In this document: positions 20,146 to 30,059 of the stretch, piece after piece
How the letters are laid out: every line of letters begins with the position of its first letter
How positions within the stretch are numbered: position 1 is the stretch's first letter
Assembly (NCBI GenBank): GCA_023014485.1
Contig: JAJOZX010005508.1
Span: 124,001-188,000 of the forward strand
Source: Bathynomus jamesi
Taxonomy: Eukaryota > Arthropoda > Malacostraca > Isopoda > Cirolanidae
Length of the DNA: 64,000 bases
Direction: 5' to 3'
The notes under the pieces: model-generated
The model's input: only the letters and a program-made list of their open reading frames with translations
What the model was told of the DNA's origin: nothing
The model's database searches: none
Translations under genes and position numbers: made by a program

Positions 20146-23135
20146 CTACAGATCTACAGAAGCTAACGCTAACAAAGACCCTAAGATCCACTCTAAGGTT
20201 AGCCCGAGAGAAAGAAGAAAGTAAGGGGTTAAAAGAAGAGAATATGGGGTTAAGTAAGAAGCAAAACCTATCAGTCGTGTGTTAAAATTCATTCAGAAAA
20301 AGAGAACGAAGGACACCATCATCATCCGCCGGCAACTGACGACAAGACGGAAAAATAGTCGAAGAGAATACTTCCAGTTGTTTCAGACCGGTCCTCCACT
20401 CCATAGGGAGGTAGAGGAAGCAAACCACTCTGCCGGAAAGGGGTGGAAGATGAAAAGAAGTAAAATAAGAACGCATTACAAACCATGCAACACATTTTTA
20501 ACTCAAACACGATCAGACCATGCAAACTACAGACATGCGAATAAGGAGAGAGGAAAAAAAAAAGAATAACAAAAAGTGGGTTAGTTTACGCTATGAGCTA
20601 CATCTAAGTTCGTGTTAGTCTAATTATCATACGCTGGCATGTCACAAGCTGGCATTAGTCGTCAACAGACTCATCCCCGATCACCACCCCAAAGCTCCTG
20701 TTACTAGTTGTTTTATTATTATATTAAACAACGTTAATATTTTTAAAATGCCTATCTAAACGGTTCTTAAACACATTAACGCTGGTAGAGTTCACGACTG
20801 ACGCGGGAAGATTATCCATTTATCAATTACTTTAAACGTAAAGAAGTTTTTAGCGATATTAGTAATGAAACGTCTGCCACGCAACTTAAACCCGTTATTA
20901 CGAGTATTGCTATTATCAAAAGTGAACAGTTTATCAAAATTTATGTTATCGATTTTATTAACGATTTTGTAAACTTTAATAAGCTCCCCCTTAATCTCCT
21001 AGTTTCGAGTGAATGCAAGTCTAACTCTTTAATCTATCTTCGTAAGGCTTGTTGCGCAATGACGGAATTAGTTTCGTGGCGCGACGCTGAACCCTTTCTA
21101 ACCTATCAATATCCTCACGCAAATACAGGCACCAAAACTGAACGGCATCTTCTAAATGAGGCCTGACTAGGGAATTGTAAAGGGGCAATATAATATTCTT
21201 CGATTTAAATTCGAAATTACGCGCTATGAACCCTAACATCCTATTAGCTTTTGCGCAAGACTCCAGGCACTGGTTCCTAACTTTTAAATCCTTAGATACG
21301 CGTACGCCTAAATCTACTTCCTCGTCAACGCTCGCCAACTCTCTAAAATCCATCGTGTACGTGTAATTATTGTTACGAGAACCTATATGCAAAACTTTAC
21401 ATTTGTCAACGTTAAATTGCATCTGCCACTTATCCGTCCACTCCATAATCCTATTTACATCGTCTTGGAGCCTATTTCTATCGTCCTCCTTAACAACCTT
21501 ACCGCTTATTTTAGTATCGCGCGAATTTTGACACGTTGCTAGTCAATCCTACATCTATGTCGTTAATGTAAATTACGAATAGCAATGGGCCTAACACTGA
21601 ACCCTGTGGGACACCGCAACCTACATCCAACCACCCCGATTCACTACCATTAACAACGACCCTCTGTCTCCTAGCACGAATCCATTCCTCTAACCAGTTA
21701 GATACCTGACCGCGTATACCGTACGCTTTAACCTTCGCAATTAATCTTCTATGCGGAACTGTATCGAACGCCTTTTTAAAATCTAAATAAATAACGTCAG
21801 CCGCTCTATGCCTATCGTATTCGCGCACTATTTCGTTATAAAATTCTAACAAATTAGTTATACAAGATCTATGGGGTCGAAACCCATGCAGCTACTATTA
21901 ATCAAATCTCTACTTTCTAAGTGATCGATGATACGATCCCTAACTACGGATTCCAAAAGTTTACCGACAATTGACGTTAAGCTAATGGGCCTATAATTGC
22001 TAGCTACTGTGCGGTCGCCTTTTTTAAAAATGGGCGTGACGTTAGCTAATTTGAAGTCTTCAGGAATAATCCCCGTTTCGAGTGACTGATTAAAAATCTT
22101 CGTTAAGGGGCCTACGATAACGTTTTCAAATCTTTCAGATGTTAGGATAAAACGGGTCAGGGCCTGGAGCCTTGCTAACTTTTAGCCTATCGATATAATA
22201 TGCAATCTCACCCTCGTAAACAGTTATTTCATCCAAAATAGTCTCGCTACTAAATGGAACGATATCGTCCACATCGGGGACATTATTGACGTCTTCTACG
22301 GTAAAAACTGTCGCAAAAAGTTATTAAAAATACCCGCCATCGCCTGACCGTCGGAAGCCCAAGCGCCATTAGCGTCCACGAGAGGGCCTATATTATCTTT
22401 TATCGGCTTACGATTATTCACGTAATCGAAAAACTTTTGGGGTTATGTTTACTATCCGCAGCTATAAGTATCTCTAAATTACGCTTAACATTCCTAACTG
22501 ATCTTTTAACTGATGTCGAAGCTCGATATATCTATTAACGTTAGCTACCGTGCCATTGCGCTTATTAAGTCTATACGTTCTGTTACGCTCGTTTATGAAC
22601 TCGCCTATTTCCCTAGTCCACCACTTGGGCCTACCATGATTTCTAGTGCGCTTGGGCTTTCGAGGAATAAACTCCCTTTCGATATTCAAGAAACTATCTT
22701 TAAACGCCTCCCAATGCAAATTTGTGTCATTACCAATAAATAATTATGCCAGTCCACTACTCTCATCCAATCCGCAAAACTATCAAATTTGGCCCTACAA
22801 AAATCAGGGACTTCTATTACGTTACTATCCTTAGTGTTTTCTATCAATAGCTTAAACCTATGAATTTGATGATCACTACATCCTAAACTCTCTCCTACTT
22901 CTAAACCTTCGACTATATTTTCGCCGTTTGTCATCATCACGTCTAAAATATTGTCACCACGTTTTGGTTCGGTAACCATCTGTCGTAAAAAATTATCTTC
23001 CATGAACTCAACCATTGTTTTAAACCCTCCTCATTACCAGTAAAAGTCTCGTAATTAACATTAGGGCAGTTAAAGTCTTCGACAATTATACTCTTCCAAT
23101 TATCAATAAAGTTACCAAGAAATGAGTAAAATCTA

Positions 23136-24510
23136 AGGGGTTCCAAAAAACCTTAGCCCCCCCCCATTTGCAGCTTACATGTTTACTTATATCGAAATAG
23201 TTTTTAGTGATTATAGAAATATATAAAATTCTTTATTTATTGTAGGTATTAAAATTACTCTAGCTGATAAAGTGATAATATACTGGCTTCTCAATTAATT
23301 GGTGATTCGGAGAGGCAACGTGTGATAGATCGCATACGAGCAATAACATTTCGGGAAGCTCGTGATGCTGGAGCCGCCTTTATAACACGTTCATGGGTTG
23401 CCAAAATGTTGCGAAGAAGTGAGGACTTCGTCAAAAGAAATTGGAATAAAACTTTGGATGAATGTGAAATGGATACAACCAAATCTGGCGCCCAATTTGC
23501 CACTCTCTCAGGAAACAAAGGACATCATTGAAAGCGGTACGCGTAAGCGGAAAAGCAGCTGTGCTAAACTTTCTAGAGAGATCGAAGTGTTGAGAGGAAA
23601 GATCGTTAGTTGTGAGGTCATTCGACTGTACCGTCATAGGCAAGGTTTAAAGCCTTGGCATGAACTTCCAAAGCCAAGAAAAACTCAACTTAACATCGAT
23701 GACAGAATGTGGTTTGCCCATTATCTTGAAGATTGGGATGTGGATGATTTCATGCATTTAGCTGTCTCCGATGAATTTTTTGTTTACGTAACACGTCGGC
23801 CTAACTACCAAAATGATCGAGTGTGGGCCACAACATCAGATGAAATCGATGACAATGAACATTATCGCGAATTATTAAAAAGTCCAGACTGTGTTGGGGT
23901 GTTTGTTTTGTTCACTGCAAAGAAGCTCATGTGGGTGCTGAAGCCAAATGGTCAGAGTTGGGATGGACAGTATTTTCGTGATATTATTCTATCCCAGCAT
24001 GTCACTCCTTTTCTAAGAAACCTAAACAATGTTATGGATGTCGATCAGGTCACACTTCTGCACGATAAGGCCCCCTGCTTTAAGGCATTAGCCACTCAAC
24101 AGTTGTTGCGGAAACATGAGATCGATTTCTTTGGAAATGAAGAATGGCCAGGAAATTCTCCTGACCTGAACGTCTGTGAACACATTGGATCAGTTATAAA
24201 GGACAAGATTGAATGTCTCTTGTTTCAAGAACCTGCAGCAAATCGATTTTCGAAGGATACAATGACGCAACACATTGAAACTGTTTTAGCAAATTTGCGT
24301 AACGATCAAGATCTATTCACGTCACTTTTGGCAAGCTACCCAAAGCGAATTCAGGCTGTCTTGGAAGCCAATGGCGGGAACACCAAGTTTTAATTGTTTC
24401 TCATTAAATGCAGAATTAAATTCTCTTTTGTAAGGTATGGTTAGTTTTACTGTACCTCTAATGGTTTAGGCCATGGGCGAGGGGGGGGGCTAAGGTTTAT
24501 TGGAGCCCCG
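23136..24510 (+). mobile_element. DD37E-type IS630/Tc1 transposon inside CR1-1
   Basis: The ends are AGGGGTTCCAAAAAACCTTA at 23136 and CGGGGCTCCAATAAACCTTA read inward from 24510. Both continue into a run of C residues, for about 30 bp of TIR. TA flanks both sides (23134-23135 and 24511-24512). CR1-2 shows the empty site with a single TA (GATACTAGATTTT at about 59725-59740), which confirms the insertion. Length is 1375 bp, a complete small transposon with one transposase. Confidence 0.92.
23283..24393 (+). pseudogene. DD37E transposase, nearly intact (one frameshift)
   Basis: The N-terminal HTH region is in one frame (SQLIGDSERQRVIDRIRAIT, then SWVAKMLRRSEDFVKRNW). Near 23480 the frame shifts, and an uninterrupted frame runs to 24393. 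It contains LPLSQETKDIIESGTRKR, then EVIRLYRHRQGLKPW. HLAVSDEFFVYV carries the first Asp and VTLLHDKAPCFKA the second; EEWPGNSPDLNVCEHIGSVI supplies the final Glu. I count 37 residues between the last two, hence DD37E. The C-terminus KRIQAVLEANGGNTKF is typical. The start codon appears changed (ATA where ATG is expected at about 23280). Only the frameshift and the start are visibly defective. Confidence 0.85.
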
Positions 24511-25117
24511 TAGTATCGGTATCGAGGGGTTGAACGGGAGGTCTATAAACAACAAAAAAATTAAACTAATACTACGCGCCCTACCTTCAACGCATCTCGC
24601 ATTAATTGCTACCGGACAAATCTATCTTAACTTCGATAGCCGTAAGGGAATTACGAATGTACAGCAAAACGCCGCCACGAATCCTATGTAACCTATCATT
24701 AGTAAAGAGTTTAAAACCCGGTATATCAAGTTCCCCCAACAAGTCCCGAGTCACGGCATTCAACCACGTTTCAGTGATAGCAACTATATCGTAGTTGCCG
24801 GAATAAATTATCGCCTTAAATTCGTTTAATTTATTTCTAATACTACGCGCGTTACAATAAAAGACGTTTAAGTTATTTTTTACCACGGGTCGGCGTTTTA
24901 AACTATTTTTCACGTCGGCCCTGCGTTTTCGCAGACCCACAACGTTTAAAGAAGGCTTCGACCTATACAGCTTTCGAACGTTTTCGTCAATTAACCTACC
25001 TAGCCTAGCATTACCTATTTCATTAAAACGCACCCCCATCTTTTATAAAAAGGCTAGGATCAATGAATTCTGACCACAGCTTTACGAACGGTACATTTTC
25101 CTCAGCACAAATCTCTT

Positions 25118-25915
25118 CTAATTAGTATTCAAAAGCATTGTTTTTGACGTAATCCTAAGACCCACACCGTGCCTAGGGCTAATACTTAGAACTAAAGACC
25201 TATCTGACCTCGCCTTCATGGACCTAATTAACCCTCTATGTCTCTCCAAAAGGTCAGGCACTCTCGTATCGGACATATACGAGTCGTTGTCTCCTACCAT
25301 CGTCACCAACATCGAGTGACGGGAGGCAATATCAATCCTATCCACTTCTCTAATTCTGTCAACCCTGGCCCCTGGGAGGCAGACTTTATCCATATGGCGC
25401 ACTAAAGAGTCCCCAATTAAAATAGTTTCCCCCTCGTTCACGTCCCTATCCAAATGGGCGAAAGGGTTCGAAACCTCGATAGAGGGGGGGGATTCCTATC
25501 AACTAACGTACGTGGCCTAGCTACACCCTTAACTTCTCTAAATCCTTCCCCATCTACTAATCTCGACCCAACCTTAACCCCTTCCTCAACTCTATCCAAC
25601 CTTCCCGATAAGCTACCTAAACTAGAAACTACTGTAGGTTACGCACCTCACCCTTCAAATTACTAACATCTTCAACGTTAGTATTGATTCGGCTTTCGTC
25701 AACTGTAGCCCTACCGCTGCCCTCATCAAGCGCTGCAAGTCTTTCCGTTACCTCACGTACAATACGTTTTATGTCAACTATTTCCTCCCTTAAATCACAA
25801 AAGAAACAAACCGATCTCTCGGTAATTGCCATAGGACCGCCGTTATAATCCTTAAAATCCGTATACTACCGGTTTACCCCACACCTAACACACGACGCTT
25901 TCTGCGACGGCATCT
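25118..25915 (-). pseudogene. CR1-1 ORF1: zinc-binding/coiled-coil region and SGNH esterase
   Basis: Near 25900-25629 the minus strand encodes CVRCGV-like residues and ITERSVCFFCDLREEIVDIK, a CxxC...CxxC zinc-ribbon-like start followed by a helical heptad-like stretch (VREVTERLAALDE). At 25453-25118 is GETILIGDSLVRHMDK, block I of an SGNH/GDSL esterase, then MLVTMVGDNDSY (block III, GGND in CR1-2) and LSISPRHGVGLR with the expected His. Esterase-type ORF1 proteins are known in CR1-group LINEs, where they are thought to bind membranes or help RNP formation. Frame breaks separate the pieces. Confidence 0.8.
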
Positions 25916-26186
25916 CGCAAGTTAAATTAGTTTATAACCGTCACAAGTTTAAGTTAAATTAAGCCGGCACGCGATGAAAACTTCTAAATCGCTAAAAACC
26001 ACTAATATTCAATTACTTAACTATAACAATGTGAATATAAACGAAAGTATATAAAATTCCGAACTTTCCAAAACTAAAGTTATTGGCAATATCCAAAATT
26101 AGAATCAATATCAGAGAACTCAGGAAAAGCGTCCGCTCAGTACGGAGTCTGGCTGACCCTAAGATCTAACGTTTTACCCGTTTGGC

Positions 26187-26240
26187 CAGTGGCGGCTCGT
26201 GACTTTCAGTTATGGGGGTGCTGCCTCAGAAATTGCGAAC

Positions 26241-26286
<46 letters not shown>

Positions 26287-26955
26287 AAGTCGAATAGATA
26301 AATAGATAACTACTCACTACTCAGTCATAAAAATAAGTAAAATAGTATCATAAAATCAATTATAGGGTACTTACGCTTAACGGGTAATTTCGAATTTGCC
26401 AAAAATTTTATTTATAAACAAATTCCATTCTTCTGTTTTTATTCTGAGCGAAAAAATATTCTAAGAAATGAAAGCTATATATTGTAAATAATCCAATTAT
26501 TATATAATTAACTTCAATCTCATGACAAAAAATAAATGATAACGAATCATTGATAAATGCAATTCGGAAATTAAATTTCAAATTAGCAAACGATACAGCA
26601 ACACAATTACCACGTCAAACAAACAAATCGGCACTGCTCTGTCAACAGTGCTTTGGATCCTCTTAAACCCGCGATTCTGACTCGCTCTTCGTACGTCCGC
26701 CACCGAGGTTTCAAGCGTTTGGAACAAAATCTGGAACTGTTAAGTACGCAGTTCCACGGGAAGGCTGAAGCTACTTTCGTGATTCATTCGTTCGGCATTG
26801 AAATAGTTTAAGGAAAAAAGGATATAATCTGATTTAAAAACTCAAAGTTCATTGAAAAAAACAATCAGAGAGGCCATTTTAAATATTTAAATATAAAGAT
26901 CATAAGCTCATAAGGGTGCTGCAGTTCCACAGTGCCTACCTGCCAGCCGCTCCTG
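26187..26955. mobile_element. hAT-type MITE-1 inside PLE-2
   Basis: The ends are CAGTGGCGGCTCGTGACTTT at 26187 and CAGGAGCGGCTGGCAGGTAG read inward from 26955. The 8-bp target duplication CGTTTGGC lies at 26179-26186 and 26956-26963. The 769-bp interior is AT-rich with a TA tract and a short GA tract and has no transposase. CAG-starting TIRs with an 8-bp duplication are the hallmark of hAT elements. It lies in the GIY-YIG region of PLE-2, between VYSIGCAQCDS and GKTL. Confidence 0.85.
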
Positions 26956-28380
26956 CGTTTGGCCTGTATATATTGAGTCACATTGTGCACATCCGATCGA
27001 ATACACACAACCAACCACATTATCCGGGCTATTCTTTATTAGGCGTGATTTAACAGTATTATTATACTTAAAGACTACATTGATACCAATTGCTTTAAGT
27101 AAAGTCGTAAGGTATTGAAAATTTACATGGTAAGGTAGGCTAAGGATATTTTTTACGCTCAAATTCCTTTACAGTTACACTATTATAATACCTATTCTTG
27201 GCTTTCTTAAGGTAGTTATCTAAAAATGAAATAGGATAACATAATTTAGTACCAATATTCATGACATTGCATAACTCAGAATCTAAAAATTCAGGACTAA
27301 CAACTCCTAATGCTCTAAGAAACATAGCAGAGAAAATAGAAGATTTAATCGAGGAATGATGGTCAGAATAAAAATGCACATAAGAGTTATTATTAGTAGG
27401 CTTACGACCAACTTCAAATTTGAACTGATTAAAGCATCTCCGAATTTTTAGATCCAGAAAAGATAAGCTGCCATCATTTTCTTTTTCAACCGTGAACTTA
27501 CTAGATGGGATTAAATTGTTGAACCTACTAAGAAATAAGTCAACATCCAAATTATTAGGCCAAAGGCATAAAATATCATCTATATACCTATACGAAACAA
27601 GGTTAAAATTAACAATAGTAGGCAAAATTCTGCTTTCAAAAAATTTCATATAAAGTTAACTAATATGAGATGGGATTTCCATCGCCAATCCAAACGACAT
27701 AGTATAAAACTCATTTTCAAACTGAAATTTACAATCTTTGACGCAAAGCTTAATTAACTCAATAAGAGTGTTGTGTTGAACAAAGAAAGAATATTCAGAG
27801 ATCTTATCTTTTAAAAAAATCAAGTAGGTCATCAACAGGGACTTTTGTGAATAACGAGCATACATCAAAACTTACCAGTTTGAAATTAGGGTCATTAGGA
27901 AACTTCAGTTTGTCAGTAAGATCCATGCTATTTACAATATGTGACTTGGAAATAGAGCCAACTAACGGCGTTAATAAACTAACTAACCATTTAGATAGCT
28001 TATAGGTTACGGAGCCTACTGAGCTAACAATAGGTCTCTTGGGATTAATAACTTTGTGTGTTTTTACTAAATCGTAAAAATATGGTAGTGACGGATTGAT
28101 ACTAAGAAACTGCTTAGAAAGCTCATTATAGTTATTTTTTAATATTTCTCTTAATTTTCTGTTAAACATTTTATTGTTAGAGGTTTGTACGTTTCGCGGT
28201 CACTCAATAAAGTATTTATCTTTTCAATGTAACTGCTTTTGATAATAATGACGATCGAATTAGATTTATCCGCTTTAGTAATATGTAATGAATCGTTATT
28301 TTTAAGTGTTTTTAGTTTTTTTTCAAACCTCAAAGGATAATTCGATTCATACCTCGTATTAAAAGCACTATACACACAAC
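26956..28380 (-). pseudogene. PLE-2 reverse transcriptase and start of GIY-YIG (frameshifted)
   Basis: The minus strand from 28375 encodes most of a Penelope-like RT. It begins FEKKLKTLKNNDSLHITKAD and SNSIVIIIKSSY, then PYFYDLVKTHKVINPKRPIV. The palm A block is FKLVSFDVCSLFTKVPVDDL. A frameshifted MSFGLAMEIP follows (GLAMG.P in active copies), and VSYRYIDDILCLWPNN has the catalytic YIDD. NNDGSLSFLDLK-type and KPTNNNSYVHFYSDHHSSIK motifs follow, then VGCVYSIGCAQCDSIYTGQT, the GIY-YIG entry. MITE-1 cuts the protein there and CR1-1 cuts it again; the rest is at 19755-20145. The catalytic boxes look intact, but frameshifts occur near 27810 and 27655. Confidence 0.88.
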
Positions 28381-28502
28381 CTTAGGCTCTATACACTATA
28401 CATACTAATGATACTATACACACAACCTTCTGGATCTAAAAATTCGGAGATGCTTTAATCAGTTCAAATTTGAAGTTTATCGTAAGCCTACTAATAATAA
28501 CG

Positions 28503-29312
28503 GACTGACATCTCTCAATGCTCAAAGAAACATAGCAGAGAAAATAGAAGATTTAATCGAGGGATGATGGTCAGAATAAAAGTGCACATAAGAGTTATTA
28601 TGGGTTTTCCGTTTGGGGGCTAGCAGCGAATTTTAATGAAAATCGGTATAGTAATGTAGTTTTGATCACTGATTTCAAAAATAACTTTCTGTTTTTGGAG
28701 AAATGAAAAGCAAACATGTTAGAGCACTTTAAATAATTAATGTTTTTAAGGAAAATATTATGACAACCTAACTACTCGTGAAGGGCGTACTTGACTAACC
28801 GGGCATTCAATTGACCTAACTGGGCATTAATTCTTGATTTTGTTCTGCTACTTTTACAAATCTGCCGGGATCCTTCCAAAAACGTATTCTTCGTAAAGTG
28901 CACTTTTTACCGTTTGACCGACGCTTTTGGCAACGAAAGAACTGGGTATTTTTATCAAATGAACACACTTTCCCACACTTGAGCACTTTCTCATAAACAG
29001 TAGTAGTTTGTGACTGTGGCTAAATTTAACACAATCCTCTGTAACTAGTTTAAGCTAGTTAAAACACATATTAATTGTTTAAAGTGCTCTAACATGTTTG
29101 TTTTTCATTTCTCAAAAAAAAAAGAAGTTATTTTTTAAATCAGTGACCACAACTACATTAGTATACCGATTTTCATTAAAATTCGCTGCTAGCCCCCAAA
29201 CGGAAAAGACCCATAATAACTCTTATGTGCACTTTTATTCTAACCATCATCCCTCGATTAAATCTTCTATTTTCTCTGCTATGTTTCTTAGAGCATTGAG
29301 AGATGTCAGTCT
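28503..29312. repeat. Palindromic block: inverted PLE segment plus TIR element
   Basis: Left arm 28503-28752 and right arm about 29051-29312 are inverted copies. Each arm has an outer ~100 bp of PLE coding sequence and an inner part starting GGGTTTTCCGTTTGGGGGCT (28602) or, inward from 29212, GGGTCTTTTCCGTTTGGGGG. The inner parts look like the TIRs of a ~610-bp MITE. The flanking PLE sequence is duplicated in inverted orientation, so no simple target duplication can be read. The centre is AT-rich and contains GGGCGTACTTGACTAACCGG. Confidence 0.75.
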
Positions 29313-30059
29313 TGAATTTTTAGATTCAGAGTTATGCATTATCATGAATATTGGTAGTAAATTATGTTATCCTATTTCATTTTTAGATAACTGCCCTAGG
29401 AAAGCCAAGAATAGGTATTATAATTAGGCTGACCATATTTCCTTGAGACAAAAACGGGACATTGGGATGGCAAAAAAGGGACGGGGGTTATGTAATATTC
29501 TGTATTCATGAAAAAGTAAGTACATAAACATATTGAGCTTACAATTATTCTTCAGTGACAGAACCCATACAGAACCCATAAAAAAAACGGTACTGTCCCG
29601 TTCAAAACGGTACGTATGGTCAGCCTAATTATAATAGTGTAACTGTAAAGGAATTTGAGCGTAAAAATATCCTTAGCCAACTTTACCATGTAAATTTTCA
29701 ATATCTTACGACTTTACTTAAAGCAATTGGTATCAATGTAGTCTTTAAGTACAATAATACTGGTAAATCACTCCTAATAAAGAATAGCCCGGATAATGTG
29801 GTTGGTTGTGTGTATTCGATTGGATGTACACAATGTGACTCAGTATATACTGTATAGGCCAAACGGGTAAAACGTTAGATATTGGGGTAAAACAGTATAA
29901 ATATGCGTGTAGAACAACAAATAATTCTAATGCATTGTTTAAACATATGTATAGATGTAATCATAGTATTAAATGGGACAGTTCTAAAGCGCTCGTTAAA
30001 AACAGAGATATAATTGAAAGTAATATTCTAGAATGTGCATTTATCCATTTTAAAAATAA
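29212..30059 (+). pseudogene. PLE-3 RT thumb and GIY-YIG endonuclease
   Basis: Reads NNSYVHFYSNHHPSIKSSIF, FLRALRDVSLEFLDSELC and YPISFLDNCPRKAKNRYYN. MITE-2 follows, then VTVKEFERKNILSQLYHVNF and VVFKYNNTGKSLLIKNSPDN. The GIY-YIG entry is VYSIGCTQCDSVYT, where a frameshift occurs. It continues GKTLDIGVKQYKYACRTTNN and SIKWDSSKALVKNRDIIESN to FIHFKN, where the CACTG element begins. The RT catalytic core lies 5' of this copy and is missing. Confidence 0.85.
29425..29627. mobile_element. hAT-type MITE-2 inside PLE-3
   Basis: A 203-bp element with ends TAGGCTGACCATATTTCCTT and, inward from 29627, TAGGCTGACCATACGTACCG. The 8-bp duplication ATTATAAT lies at 29417-29424 and 29628-29635. Removing the element and one duplication restores AKNRYYNSVTVKEFE, the PLE reading frame, as seen uninterrupted in PLE-2. 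There is no coding capacity. The 8-bp duplication points to hAT. Confidence 0.9.

Larger units (their letters stand above)
20800..25045 (-). pseudogene. CR1-1 ORF2: endonuclease and reverse transcriptase
   Basis: From 25039 downward, the apurinic-type endonuclease reads FYCNARSIRNKLNEFKAIIY, DIVAITETWLN and RGGVLLYIRNSL. It is interrupted at 24510 and resumes at 23135 with NFIDNWKSIIVEDFNCPNVN (GDFN decayed to EDFN). Later come VGESLGCSDHQIHRFKLL with the SDH box, then RPKWWTREIGEFINERNRTY. The RT contains VIYLDFKKAFDTVPHRRLIA and CGVPQGSVLGPLLFVIYIND. The FADD box has decayed, with VSKFARY at the frame end near 21511. The thumb continues to about 20830 (RGRRFITNIAKNF region). Several frameshifts are present, so it is inactive. 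Confidence 0.85.
20146..26164 (-). mobile_element. CR1-1, near full-length CR1-like LINE inside PLE-2
   Basis: The minus-strand element carries 5' UTR, ORF1 and ORF2 and a 3' end of CTGTAGATCTGTAG units, an 8-bp terminal repeat as in CR1/L2-group LINEs. It matches CR1-2 (58071-62608) along its length. Against the uninterrupted PLE sequence, the target lost about 8 bases (ATTGGGGT), with no duplication. The DD37E element at 23136-24510 interrupts it. Without that insertion it is about 4.65 kb. Confidence 0.85.
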
